Made by a program: the position numbers and the translations under genes. Shown piece by piece: positions 56,196-64,000 of a DNA stretch of 64,000 nucleotides (the first letter of the stretch is position 1; each line of letters begins with the position of its first letter). The DNA is from Corynebacterium breve (GTDB taxonomy: Bacteria; Actinomycetota; Actinomycetes; Mycobacteriales; Mycobacteriaceae), in the NCBI RefSeq assembly GCF_030252165.1, contig NZ_CP126969.1:310001-374000 (forward strand). The letters run 5' to 3'. The notes below the pieces were generated by a model. The model saw only the letters and a program-made list of their open reading frames with translations, ran no database searches and had not been told where the DNA came from.

Positions 56196-56605
56196 GCAAA
56201 AGCCAGTTTCCGAGTCCCGTCGACGTGGGGGAAAACCACCCACGCTAAGGCGGAGAGGGCGACCCATGCCACGGTGACACCGATCGGCGGCCAAGGGGCT
56301 ACAACCGGTGCGAGCATCAGCAATAGCCACCAGATCATGAGGGGAATGGCTTGGCCAATCGTCGGCATGCGAGAGACGTTTTTGCTTAGGGCGAAAAGAT
56401 TCATTTTTGTGCGGTAAGGGTGTCGCAGCACAAGGAGAAAGACTGCGACTACAGCGACCAGCGCAATAGTCACGCGGGTGCCCATGCCAAGGTCAGAGGT
56501 GAGAATTGCGACGGAAAGCCCGACTAGGGCAGCACCAATGAGACGTACTGCAGGGGGTGTGGGGATCGGAGTGATCCGTGCGCGCATATCGCCGTAAGAG
56601 GTCAT
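56192..56605 (-). CDS. Small four-helix membrane protein, unknown
   Basis: A 137-residue hydrophobic protein with about four helices and a basic central loop. Family not recognised. The ATG at 56605 follows TAGCGT with an 8-base gap, favouring it over 56623. It overlaps the esrR stop by 4 bases in convergent orientation. Confidence 0.7.
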   Translation of the reverse strand: MTSYGDMRARITPIPTPPAVRLIGAALVGLSVAILTSDLGMGTRVTIALVAVVAVFLLVLRHPYRTKMNLFALSKNVSRMPTIGQAIPLMIWWLLLMLAPVVAPWPPIGVTVAWVALSALAWVVFPHVDGTRKLAFA

Positions 56606-56613
56606 AAAACCTA

Positions 56614-56619
56614 ACGCTA
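56614..56619 (-). promoter_or_regulatory. -10 box, leaderless gene at 56605
   Basis: TAGCGT on the minus strand ends 8 bases before the ATG. Confidence 0.45.
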
Positions 56620-56650
56620 CCAACAGGTTGACTTAGTGAGCATGCCGGAG

Positions 56651-56656
56651 CATACT
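56651..56656 (+). promoter_or_regulatory. -10 box of imuA', leaderless
   Basis: CATACT ends 7 bases before the ATG at 56664. Confidence 0.5.
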
Positions 56657-56663
56657 GGCACCC

Positions 56664-57338
56664 ATGAGGGGAACATCTGTTCGGAAAGTGGAGGGGCTTA
56701 GTCAGGCTGAGAAGGTCGCAGCCCTGCGCTCCCGCATGGCCGAACTCGGTGGCGAAGTCCCTGAACGCGTTCTTGATGCCACTGACGTGCTTTCTGTGGG
56801 GGAGGGGCTCGGGAGGGTACTTCCCATGCGAGGCCTTCCCCGCAGATCCGTGACCCACATGAGTGAAACTCCGTCGCTGGTAGTCGAGCTTTTAGAGCAA
56901 GCAACGCGACAGGGGAGCTACGCCGGTGTGGTGGGCTGGCCTGAACTTTCTTATGCGGGCATCAATAACCTGCACCATGTGGTGGCGGTGCCTGATCCTG
57001 GCATGGATCCCCTGTCTGTTTTGACCGTTCTAGTGGAGGGGTTGGATCTAGTTGTCTATCGTGGGGCGGCAGCTCAGCTCTCGCCTACACGTGCGAGGCC
57101 GCTGCTGGGAAAACTGCGAGCAGGACATGCTGCATTGCTGCTCGTCGGCACTCAAGTACAGTCGCCAACGCTCACGGTGGAAGCGGAGGTGACAGCTTTC
57201 CGGGGGATCGGACAGGGCAGCGGGCGGATCACCGGGATGGACATTGCGATCCGCGCTGAAGCCAAGGGGTACCGGCCTGGGCGTGGCACGGTGGCGTTGG
57301 GTGCTGCTCCGCAACGCCGACTGAAGGCGGTGCCATAA
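56664..57338 (+). CDS. imuA': ImuA' RecA-like mutasome protein
   Basis: A 224-residue RecA-related protein without a usable Walker A motif, as expected for actinobacterial ImuA'. It pairs with ImuB in the SOS translesion mutasome. The start is set by the leaderless -10. A LexA-type palindrome, GAACATCTGTTC (56671-56682), lies inside codons 3-7. imuB follows after one base. dnaE2, the usual third gene, is not here. Confidence 0.85.
   Translation: MRGTSVRKVEGLSQAEKVAALRSRMAELGGEVPERVLDATDVLSVGEGLGRVLPMRGLPRRSVTHMSETPSLVVELLEQATRQGSYAGVVGWPELSYAGINNLHHVVAVPDPGMDPLSVLTVLVEGLDLVVYRGAAAQLSPTRARPLLGKLRAGHAALLLVGTQVQSPTLTVEAEVTAFRGIGQGSGRITGMDIAIRAEAKGYRPGRGTVALGAAPQRRLKAVP
56671..56682. promoter_or_regulatory. 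LexA-type SOS box inside the 5' end of imuA'
   Basis: GAAC-ATCT-GTTC is a perfect half-site palindrome of the actinobacterial/Bacillus type (GAACnnnnGTTC). It lies about +8 to +19 relative to the inferred leaderless start, where a bound repressor would block transcription. Confidence 0.65.
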
Positions 57339-57339
57339 G

Positions 57340-58836
57340 ATGCGTGTGGCAGCGATCTGGTTCCCTGACTGGCCGATCCAGGCTGTCCAAGATGTGAGCG
57401 GGCCCGTGGCGATCGTCCAGCACCACCGAGTCAAGGTGTGTTCGGCGCAGGCGCGCCGGGAGGGAATCCGACGGGAGATGAAGGTGCGGGCAGCGCAAGC
57501 TGTGTGTCCGCAAGTGACTGTGATCGAGGACGATCCCGACCGCGATGGCCGGATGTTTTCTGCCCTAGCCGCGAGTTTTGATGATGTCGCCGCGTCTGTG
57601 GAGGTCGTGCGCCCCGGCCTTGTTGTCATCGACCTTGCAGCCGCAGCAAAGTTCCACGGGAGTGAATCTGCCGCGCTGGAAATGATGCTCGATGCCGCAG
57701 CACGTAAGGGGATCGATGCATTCGCAGGAGCAGCGGATGAGATCGCCACGGCCATCATCGCGACGCGCTCCAACACAGTGGTTGATCCTGAGGGCTCCCG
57801 GGCTTTCCTTTCAGTGCAGCCGATCGAATCGCTGGCGGCAGAAGTGGCACTGGGGGTGGACCCAGAGCTTGTTCGTTCGCTGTCCCAACTTGGCGTGCGC
57901 ACTTTGGGCGAACTGGCAGAGCTGCCTTCGACCGCAGTCGCCACGCGTTTTAGTGCTGCCGGGCTGCTGGCGCATCGAATCGCACGTGCCGCACCGGATC
58001 GTCGCGTAGCACCCGAGCTGCCCATGGCTGACTTGGCGGTTGCGGTTACGCCGGAAGAGCCGATCGAGCGCGTTGATGCGGCCGCTTTCGCCGCGCGTAA
58101 AATGGCGGCAGCTCTGCACAGCAAGCTTGCGGCGATCGGGCAGAACTGTCTGCGCCTGAAAATAGTAGCCGAGCTGGCCGATGGAACCCGGGTCGAGCGG
58201 ATCTGGCGCACCCGCGAAGCGTTGACTGAAGCTGCCACCGCCGACCGCGTCCGCTGGCAGCTAGATGGTTGGCTGACCAATGGAGGGGCGGGCGAGATCA
58301 CCTCGCTTATCTTGGAGCCGCTGGAACTTGCAGCCCCGGAGCCTGTGGGTGAGCTCTGGCGAGACGGCACGAACACCGATATCGCCCGCCGAGTGGTTGA
58401 GAGGGTGCAATCAACACTAGGTAGCGACGCGGTGGTGCAACCGGTCCGCGTAGGCGGAAGGGGAGTCGCGGAGCGTATCGCGCTTGTGCCATTTGGCGAG
58501 CAGCTTCCAGAAACCAAAGAGGCATCTTGGCCTGGTGCTATTCCAGCGCCACTTCCTGCGCGTCTTCACCCAGCGGCGCAAGTGACGCTTATCGACGAAC
58601 ACGCCAACCGGATCATCGTCAATGCCGAAGCGCTGCTGAGTTCGGTTCCATATGCGTTGCGATGGGGCTCGCAATACTACTTAGTCACTGGGTGGGCGGG
58701 GCCGTGGCCGGTAGCGCTTCCGCAGCGTGTGGCGCGCCTGCAGGTCGTCGGCAAGCGAGAGGGCGACGACGTTCCGTGTGCCTGGCTTCTTGTTTGGATG
58801 CGAGGCCGGTGGCGGGTGGAGGCGATGTATAGCTAG
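57340..58836 (+). CDS. imuB: ImuB, inactive Y-family polymerase-like protein
   Basis: A 498-residue Y-family polymerase homologue that serves as the hub of the ImuA'-ImuB-DnaE2 mutasome. The N-terminal AIWFPDWPIQAV replaces the first catalytic acidic residue of active Y-family polymerases, and an acidic pair in the palm is not apparent. A helix-hairpin-helix-like stretch lies near 185-205. It is coupled to imuA' (one-base gap). Confidence 0.88.
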   Translation: MRVAAIWFPDWPIQAVQDVSGPVAIVQHHRVKVCSAQARREGIRREMKVRAAQAVCPQVTVIEDDPDRDGRMFSALAASFDDVAASVEVVRPGLVVIDLAAAAKFHGSESAALEMMLDAAARKGIDAFAGAADEIATAIIATRSNTVVDPEGSRAFLSVQPIESLAAEVALGVDPELVRSLSQLGVRTLGELAELPSTAVATRFSAAGLLAHRIARAAPDRRVAPELPMADLAVAVTPEEPIERVDAAAFAARKMAAALHSKLAAIGQNCLRLKIVAELADGTRVERIWRTREALTEAATADRVRWQLDGWLTNGGAGEITSLILEPLELAAPEPVGELWRDGTNTDIARRVVERVQSTLGSDAVVQPVRVGGRGVAERIALVPFGEQLPETKEASWPGAIPAPLPARLHPAAQVTLIDEHANRIIVNAEALLSSVPYALRWGSQYYLVTGWAGPWPVALPQRVARLQVVGKREGDDVPCAWLLVWMRGRWRVEAMYS

Positions 58837-59408
58837 TGGTAGATGATGTCGATGACGATGCGCAGCGGGTCTTCGAGGATCTGGACCGAGTAGGGGGATT
58901 CGTTATCCAGTCCGACGATGAAGCGGTTGCGACCTTCGAAGACGCCAGTGTTTACTACTTCGGTGATGTTGCCGACACCGGGGGTGGTGGTTAATTGCGG
59001 GTCGTCAATCCCGATGTCGTCGGGGAATACGATGCCGTCGATGTTGACAGAGAGAAACTCATTGCCTTCAACTTCGATCGGGTACACGGATCCCTGGCGT
59101 GCCGGAGCAACTGTATAGTCGACGAACCAGCCGGGTTTGCCCTCGCCCTCAAGGTCAAAGACGACGCGATCGAAACCATCGTGGGTGCCTAAACGGACAT
59201 CGGTGACAACCAGCTGCGAAGGAGCTTCGGGGCGATGGGTTTTGGATGCAACGTCGGCATCGCCAAGCGGTGTGACTCCTCCGGTGCTGTGAGGCAGGGC
59301 TGCGGAGAGAGAATGGGCTGAATCTGCTTCGTCGCCAGCGCATGCGGAAAGCGTTAGTGCTGCGGACAGCACAACAACGCTACCGAGTAGCGAGCGCAGA
59401 TGTTCCAT
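58833..59408 (-). CDS. AMIN-like domain lipoprotein
   Basis: A 191-residue predicted lipoprotein. The signal with lipobox LSAC puts the lipidated Cys near residue 23, followed by an acidic linker and a beta-rich AMIN-like domain (about 70-190, with FDRVVFDLEG and ending RIVIDIIYH). AMIN domains bind peptidoglycan, but this version's ligand is unknown. The ATG 59408 follows TAGCGT with an 8-base gap. It overlaps imuB by 4 bases, convergent. Confidence 0.8.
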   Translation of the reverse strand: MEHLRSLLGSVVVLSAALTLSACAGDEADSAHSLSAALPHSTGGVTPLGDADVASKTHRPEAPSQLVVTDVRLGTHDGFDRVVFDLEGEGKPGWFVDYTVAPARQGSVYPIEVEGNEFLSVNIDGIVFPDDIGIDDPQLTTTPGVGNITEVVNTGVFEGRNRFIVGLDNESPYSVQILEDPLRIVIDIIYH

Positions 59409-59416
59409 GAATAAAT

Positions 59417-59422
59417 ACGCTA
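59417..59422 (-). promoter_or_regulatory. -10 box of the AMIN-like lipoprotein gene, leaderless
   Basis: TAGCGT on the minus strand ends 8 bases before the ATG. Confidence 0.45.
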
Positions 59423-59506
59423 GCGAGATTGGTGATGAATGCACAATTGAGTGGGCGTAATTCAGGAAACTTAACCGAAACGTTGCAAAACTACTAGCCT
59501 AGGAAT

Positions 59507-60430
59507 ATGGCCAAGATGACGGATTCCATGGTGAGGTGCTCCGACGTAGCACCTGAGCCTCTGCCAGGAACTGCCAAAAGAGCGCGCGTCTATGTGATCT
59601 TTGAGTGGACAGGCGGGTGGAGCCACGATGTTCTAGACGGTGGCACCTTCGGCCCTGAGCTGACCGAAAAACTGAAAGCCCACCTAGATAGCTATGGTGC
59701 GAGCCTGCAATTGATCCGTCATCCGACGCGAGAAGGCCGCCAGATCAAGGACCACCACCTCTATCTTGTTTTCGCCGACGAGGCAGTCACCGAAGTTCTG
59801 CACGTCGATGGGCCGGGAGCAATTCTTCACCTCGATCTTTCGGGGCCTGGCCGCAACGGTGCAGAGGAACGGGAGAAACCACTTCTGCTGATCTGCACCC
59901 ATGCGAAGCGCGATGCCTGCTGCGCGATAAAGGGGCGCCCATTGGTGATGGAAATGGAGTCGATGTACCCCTTCGCAGAGAATGGCGACGTGGTGTGGGA
60001 AACATCGCACACAAAAGGACACCGCTTTGCGCCATCACTGCTGCTGATACCGTGGGGGTACAGTTTCGGACGGATGAATGAGACAGCGACTCTTGCGATG
60101 CTTCAAGCTGCATTGGCGGGGGAGTACTTTGTCCCTGGTAATCGCGGACGAGGCACACTCAGTCCGACAGGCCAAGTTGCCGAGATCGCGGTTGCTCGTC
60201 AGCTTTCCCAGGCCGGTAAACCTGTGCGATATGGGCAGTTCGATGTAGGGGATGACGCAGTAGTTGCCATTGCCGGAGTCGCAACGGTTGGCGTTACAGA
60301 TATCGATACTGGTGATAATTACACTGTGGTCCTAAGTGCGCGCACGGTCGATGGGGTCATTTCTTCATGCGGCGCAGAACCAAAACAGGCGGACGTGTGG
60401 GAAGTCGAGTCCGTTACGCAAATTAATTAG
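59507..60430 (+). CDS. Sucrase/ferredoxin-like thioredoxin-fold protein
   Basis: A 307-residue Suc_Fer-like protein. Family marks are CTHAKRDACC near residue 130 and TSHTKGHRFAPSLLLIPWGYSFGR near 165-188. The N-terminal half carries a thioredoxin-like 2Fe-2S ferredoxin fold. Role unknown, despite the historical family name. TAGCCT ends 6 bases before the ATG, so this mRNA may also be nearly leaderless. Confidence 0.8.
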   Translation: MAKMTDSMVRCSDVAPEPLPGTAKRARVYVIFEWTGGWSHDVLDGGTFGPELTEKLKAHLDSYGASLQLIRHPTREGRQIKDHHLYLVFADEAVTEVLHVDGPGAILHLDLSGPGRNGAEEREKPLLLICTHAKRDACCAIKGRPLVMEMESMYPFAENGDVVWETSHTKGHRFAPSLLLIPWGYSFGRMNETATLAMLQAALAGEYFVPGNRGRGTLSPTGQVAEIAVARQLSQAGKPVRYGQFDVGDDAVVAIAGVATVGVTDIDTGDNYTVVLSARTVDGVISSCGAEPKQADVWEVESVTQIN

Positions 60431-60453
60431 CCGAAAGAAAATATTAAGAAAAG

Positions 60454-60482
60454 AATAACTTAAGGAAATGGCCTAAGTTATT
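60454..60482. promoter_or_regulatory. 9-bp palindrome before PelF-type gene, likely operator
   Basis: AATAACTTA, 11 bases, TAAGTTATT: perfect arms about two helical turns apart. TAATAT (60486-60491) and TAGACT (60491-60496), possible -10 boxes, follow at once, so a protein bound here would cover the -35 region. Confidence 0.6.
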
Positions 60483-60533
60483 GCATAATATAGACTAGAG
60501 CTTGCTTGTCGTCGCAGGAGAGGTGGTGTTGTC

Positions 60534-62294
60534 GTGAGCGGACCTGTTTTCCGTTTTCCCGGTGACGACTTTGACCTCCCTTGCGTTGACGTTGCCCTCG
60601 TCATGGAGTCCACCTACCCATTTCTGAAGGGCGGAGTTTCGGCAGTTGTCCACGATATTGTGGTGAATAATCCCGATCTCACTTTCGGCGTGATACACAT
60701 TTCGTGGGATTCCAAAACCGTGGGCAAAGACATTTATGGCATGCCCGCCAACGTCGCCTGGGTCGACGTCATCTACCTGTCGCTCAACGAGTTCAAGCAA
60801 GACTTCCTTGAGATGTTCGACCGGCCAAAACTTGACGCCAAAGAGGCCACCAACGAACTCCTTCGCGCAGCACGCTCGCTGAGCAACGGCAAAACACAGC
60901 CGATGTGGGAGCTTTACGACGAAGCAATCAACCCGCAGACCCGCACGTGGCGCCTCTGGCCAGTTCTGTCGACCAAACCATTCATGGACAGCATTATGCG
61001 CATGCTGCCGAACGACGATGACACTAGTATCGGACAACTCTTCTGGACTCTTCGTGACTTCTTCACATTGTCCTACGCCCTAATGGATCGGGTACACGCC
61101 CCAGCGCACGTTTACCACGCACATACTCAGGGCTACGCGGCACTCGTCGCTGCGTGCGCTGCTCGCCAACACGAGGCGACAGTCCTGCTCACGGAACACA
61201 ACCTGCACATTCGCGATACCATCAACGCCTTGTTTGGTCGTCGTCAAGATCAAATCGTGACTCAAGACAGCTGGAAAGAACTGCCGACCACGACTACCGA
61301 GCGGATGTGGGCCCTGTGGTGGACCGCGCTTGGCGCGTGGGCCTACCCAGCAGCCGATCACTTGACCTACTTGTACCCAGGTGCGGTGCGCGAAGCTCAG
61401 TCGCTGGGTGCGAACGAGTCCAAAGCCGAGATCCTTCCCAACGGCCTTGAGTGGTCAAAATTCGAGCACACTCGCCGCGAACGTGAAGACGTCGTTGCTG
61501 ATATCGCAGCAGGCGCGCACCACCACTGGAATCTTGTTGCGATCAGCCGTGTCGTCCCGATTAAGGCGATTATCGAGATGATCGACTCCATTGCGGTGTT
61601 GCGGGACCGCGGCATTAACAACCTCTCCTTAGACATCCTCGGCCCACTTGAGCATGATCTCGAGTACGCCGAAAAGTGCCAGCAGCACGTAGCAAAGCGC
61701 AATCTCGAAGGAATCATTCGCTTCCGCGGTACACAAGTCGTCCCGGAAGTCCTCCACGACTATGACGCGCTAGTCCTTTCTAGCTATAACGAAGGCCAGC
61801 CGATCGTCGTCCTCGAAGCGATGTCTGCTGGACTCCCTGTGATCGGCACCGAAGTCGGCGGCATGGCGATGACTGTCACGCGCCCACTGCGTGCCGACGA
61901 CGGCACCGCCATCGGTCCCGCAGGCCGCCTGGTGGCCCCCGGCGATGTGTCTGCGTTTGCCGATGCAGTCGAGGAACTCATCGCAACCCCTGGCTTGTAT
62001 ACGACGTTCCACGAAAACGCTTTGGAACGTGTGCGCGCCGCGTTCATGATGGAAAAGATCATGAAGCGCTACAACTCCTTGTACCGCGAACTTGGAGCTG
62101 GCACCCCGCTCGTGCCAGGCAGAACTTCCGAGCACGAGCTTCCCCAATCGCGTCGCGCACGTGGCGAGCGTCAACGCGAGCCGATGCTGCCCGAGTCACC
62201 CGCACCGCGCAGGGATCCTATCGAGGTCTATCCGGGCAGAAAGCGAAGCCTGTTCGGGGGCAGCTACTTCAGACGCCGACTTCTAGGATTCTAG
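60534..62294 (+). CDS. PelF-type glycosyltransferase (GT4)
   Basis: A 586-residue GT-B glycosyltransferase. The N-terminal DUF3492 domain (about 15-310) begins VDVALVMESTYPFLKGGVS, the PelF signature. The GT4 catalytic domain (about 315-500) has the donor-binding ENxxGLP-like stretch LSSYNEGQPIVVLEAMSAGLPVIGT. The C-terminal ~70 residues are basic and variable. PelF uses UDP-sugar to build Pel polysaccharide; no pelA-G genes other than the GH neighbour are here. GTG start, AGGAGAGG 10 bases upstream. It ends directly at the next ATG. Confidence 0.88.
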   Translation: MSGPVFRFPGDDFDLPCVDVALVMESTYPFLKGGVSAVVHDIVVNNPDLTFGVIHISWDSKTVGKDIYGMPANVAWVDVIYLSLNEFKQDFLEMFDRPKLDAKEATNELLRAARSLSNGKTQPMWELYDEAINPQTRTWRLWPVLSTKPFMDSIMRMLPNDDDTSIGQLFWTLRDFFTLSYALMDRVHAPAHVYHAHTQGYAALVAACAARQHEATVLLTEHNLHIRDTINALFGRRQDQIVTQDSWKELPTTTTERMWALWWTALGAWAYPAADHLTYLYPGAVREAQSLGANESKAEILPNGLEWSKFEHTRREREDVVADIAAGAHHHWNLVAISRVVPIKAIIEMIDSIAVLRDRGINNLSLDILGPLEHDLEYAEKCQQHVAKRNLEGIIRFRGTQVVPEVLHDYDALVLSSYNEGQPIVVLEAMSAGLPVIGTEVGGMAMTVTRPLRADDGTAIGPAGRLVAPGDVSAFADAVEELIATPGLYTTFHENALERVRAAFMMEKIMKRYNSLYRELGAGTPLVPGRTSEHELPQSRRARGERQREPMLPESPAPRRDPIEVYPGRKRSLFGGSYFRRRLLGF

Positions 62295-63224
62295 ATGCCA
62301 TGCCTTGCTTGGTTGAGAAACGGTAATCCGATTGAGCCGGAAGAGGTGCAGCAAGCCGCCGGGAAATTCCGAGTAGCAATCGTTCAGCCTTGGGAAACCG
62401 AGGCCGCACGCTACCTCTCTGAGCACGGCACTACCGTGCTGGCGTACCAGTGCCTTTCCAGCGTGCGGGTTTACGAGCCCGGACCAGTTTTCAGCTCAGG
62501 GCTGTCTGCTGCGCAAGCTTCCGCGTTGGGAACCAACACTGGTATGGAATGGCAGGGCTATCCCGGCCATTTCCAACAGGAGGTGTGGCGAGACGACTAC
62601 GCCGACGCTTGGGTAAACAACGTGGTCTCGCTCATCGACGAAAGCCCCTTCGACGGTGTCTTTGCAGACAACGATGTGTTCGACGACTATTACGGCACAG
62701 GCATCGACATCCGACTGATGCGTCGGGGGCTTGATGCGTTGATCACCAAGGCTGGTCAAGCGTTGAATGACCGTGGAAAATTACTGATCCCGAATATCGC
62801 TGAAGGCCGTGTCAAACCCGGTCGTTGGCGCTCACACGCGAGGTTCGGTGGTGGCTTTGAAGAATGTCTTTTCGCCTGGGGCACCGAGCCAGGGGAGCGC
62901 CTATCCCTCGACGACATGCTTGCGCAGGTAGATCAACTCCATGGGCCCGGTTTGGTGATCGCGCGCATCCCTGGAACCAACGTTGAACTCGCCCTAGCAG
63001 CAGCCTGGGTGTTCGCACCGCAGGCCGATCTTGCGGTGACAGCCACATGGAATGACCACGCGGACGCCATGCCGTGGACTCCTTTGGGCGACGTTGACCT
63101 TGGCGATCCTTTATCGCCCTTGTTCACAACCCATGAGCCGGGCCAGTATTCCCGCGAATTCACTGGCGGTCGGGCTGTGGTCGATCTGAATACTTTGACG
63201 GGATCGATCGAGATTTACGCGTAG
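62295..63224 (+). CDS. Putative glycoside hydrolase (GHL15-like)
   Basis: A 309-residue TIM-barrel-type protein resembling GH114/GHL15 putative glycosidases. The likely catalytic region is DGVFADNDVFDDYYG (about residues 116-130), with a second acidic strand near 190-200. There is no signal peptide, so it would act inside the cell or on lipid-linked material. It begins right after the PelF-type gene stop, strong evidence for co-expression. It overlaps the convergent HAD gene by 10 bases. Confidence 0.75.
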   Translation: MPCLAWLRNGNPIEPEEVQQAAGKFRVAIVQPWETEAARYLSEHGTTVLAYQCLSSVRVYEPGPVFSSGLSAAQASALGTNTGMEWQGYPGHFQQEVWRDDYADAWVNNVVSLIDESPFDGVFADNDVFDDYYGTGIDIRLMRRGLDALITKAGQALNDRGKLLIPNIAEGRVKPGRWRSHARFGGGFEECLFAWGTEPGERLSLDDMLAQVDQLHGPGLVIARIPGTNVELALAAAWVFAPQADLAVTATWNDHADAMPWTPLGDVDLGDPLSPLFTTHEPGQYSREFTGGRAVVDLNTLTGSIEIYA

Positions 63225-63985
63225 TCCATCAGGCAGTCGGAGACGCGTCTGATGACCTGATGCGACGCATCCTTCACATCAGTAGGAGAGAAGTCGAAAC
63301 TGTGCGAGCGGTGCGCGATTTCATGCATGGGGATGTCATTCCACGAGTCACCGAAGGTGTACAACTCGTAGTCATTGATTCCCAGATAGGCCAAGAGCTG
63401 CTGGATCCCGCTACCCTTGTTTACTCCCGCAGCCATGATGTCGATGAAGTTGTGGTTCGTCGTAATTGCTACGTGTGGCAGATGCTTGCGAATCCAGTCA
63501 ATGACTATCTCACGCAGATTCATATCCGTGGGTACCCAGAATGGCACCACGGCGAAGTCATGGAAGGGGATATCGTCAACTGTCATCTCGATGAAACCCT
63601 CGGTGAGTTTGTTTCTTTTCTGGCCAGTGTTGTTGCTGAACACGCCGTCGTTATCGCCCAAGGTGGTGCCGTAGACCGCTAATCCATCAAGCTGGTGAAA
63701 CGTGGACACCAGTGTACGTACCGCCGAGCTTGGCAGTGGGTGGCCGAAGAGCAGGTTGTTTTCGGCATCGGTAGAGGATCCGCCGTTGGAAAGTACGTTG
63801 TAGTCGAAGGTGCGGTTAAGCCCTGTAAGGCCCCGCGTAAGCGACGAGCGTGATCGCCCGGTAGCAGAAATGGCAAGATGCCCGGCTTTACGCCAGGCAT
63901 CAATTGCTGCGATGTCTTGTGGGGCAATGGTTCCACCGCGGTGTAGTGTTCCGTCGAAATCTAGGGCGGCAATTTTGACAGGCAT
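63215..63985 (-). CDS. Cof-type HAD phosphatase
   Basis: A 256-residue HAD-superfamily hydrolase with motif I LDFDGTLHRGG (about 8-18), motif II SATGRSR (about 40-46) and motif IV GDSWNDIPM (about 218). The C2B cap lies between about 80 and 190. Cof-type members dephosphorylate sugar phosphates or flavin-like metabolites. TAAGGT ends 7 bases before the ATG on the minus strand. Confidence 0.92.
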   Translation of the reverse strand: MPVKIAALDFDGTLHRGGTIAPQDIAAIDAWRKAGHLAISATGRSRSSLTRGLTGLNRTFDYNVLSNGGSSTDAENNLLFGHPLPSSAVRTLVSTFHQLDGLAVYGTTLGDNDGVFSNNTGQKRNKLTEGFIEMTVDDIPFHDFAVVPFWVPTDMNLREIVIDWIRKHLPHVAITTNHNFIDIMAAGVNKGSGIQQLLAYLGINDYELYTFGDSWNDIPMHEIAHRSHSFDFSPTDVKDASHQVIRRVSDCLMDYA

Positions 63986-63992
63986 GCCGCCT

Positions 63993-63998
63993 ACCTTA
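63993..63998 (-). promoter_or_regulatory. -10 box of the HAD phosphatase gene, leaderless
   Basis: TAAGGT on the minus strand ends 7 bases before the ATG at 63985. Confidence 0.45.
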
Positions 63999-64000
63999 TC

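Noticed and set aside
57048..58517. Long open frame on the minus strand opposite imuB (about 490 codons)
   Set aside because: It is a composition artefact of high-GC coding DNA; the protein is Ser/Arg-rich with no family features, while the plus strand has a clear ImuB.

Overview
The window is a stretch of chromosome from a Corynebacterium; the species cannot be fixed from sequence alone. Evidence for the genus is the secY-adk-map / infA-rpsM-rpsK-rpsD-rpoA-rplQ-truA order without rpmJ, an ESX-4-type type VII secretion locus between truA and rplM, the alr-tsaE-tsaB-rimI-tsaD-groES-groEL1-whcB-sigD-rsdA-guaB-guaB3-guaA run, an EsrISR-type three-component envelope-stress system, and many apparently leaderless genes. 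I recognise no tRNA, rRNA, CRISPR array, transposase or prophage gene.

Layout. 1-6.4 kb: end of the S10/spc/alpha ribosomal supercluster (secY end, adk, map, a secreted L,D-transpeptidase, infA, S13, S11, S4, RpoA, L17). 6.5-9.8 kb: a small DUF2892 membrane protein, truA and a large polytopic membrane protein. 9.8-24.3 kb: ESX-4 genes (eccB; mycP and eccD leftward; eccC, an Rv3446c-type protein and two WXG100 genes rightward). Between eccB and mycP lie two unrelated metabolic operons: a methyl-branched fatty acid pair (FAD oxidoreductase plus CFA-type methyltransferase) and a persulfide-detoxification pair (CstB-like dioxygenase/rhodanese plus TauE-type exporter). 24.4-28.6 kb: rplM-rpsI, glmM, and a three-gene operon of unknown function. 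The promoter of that operon is nearly identical to the one before the WXG100 pair (GGAACC, 17 bp, GTCCAATAG), which suggests one ECF sigma factor controls both.

28.6-35.7 kb is more variable: an alpha/beta hydrolase-like protein lacking its serine nucleophile, glmS, a small membrane protein, an aromatic-ring hydroxylase with an AraC regulator, and a LysE/GAP-like membrane protein. 35.7-45.2 kb: alr, the t6A genes tsaE/tsaB/tsaD with rimI, a methyltransferase, an AAEx-type transporter, groES-groEL1 under a CIRCE element, and whcB (leftward). 45.6-53.2 kb: sigD-rsdA, a DUF5319 gene, and the GMP branch (guaB, guaB3, guaA) enclosing an orphan Aer-like PAS protein. 53.2-56.6 kb: esrI / esrS-esrR around a strikingly two-fold symmetric intergenic region. 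56.6-64 kb: imuA'-imuB with a LexA-type box just inside the gene, an AMIN-like lipoprotein, a sucrase/ferredoxin-like protein, a PelF-type glycosyltransferase with a putative glycoside hydrolase behind a 9-bp palindrome, and a Cof-type HAD phosphatase.

The main regulatory themes read from the DNA are: (1) a shared ECF-type promoter for the WXG100 genes and the operon downstream of glmM; (2) matching CsoR/CstR-type palindromes before the DUF2892 gene and the persulfide operon; (3) at least fourteen genes with a TANNNT-like -10 box ending 7-8 bases before the start codon, implying leaderless mRNAs.
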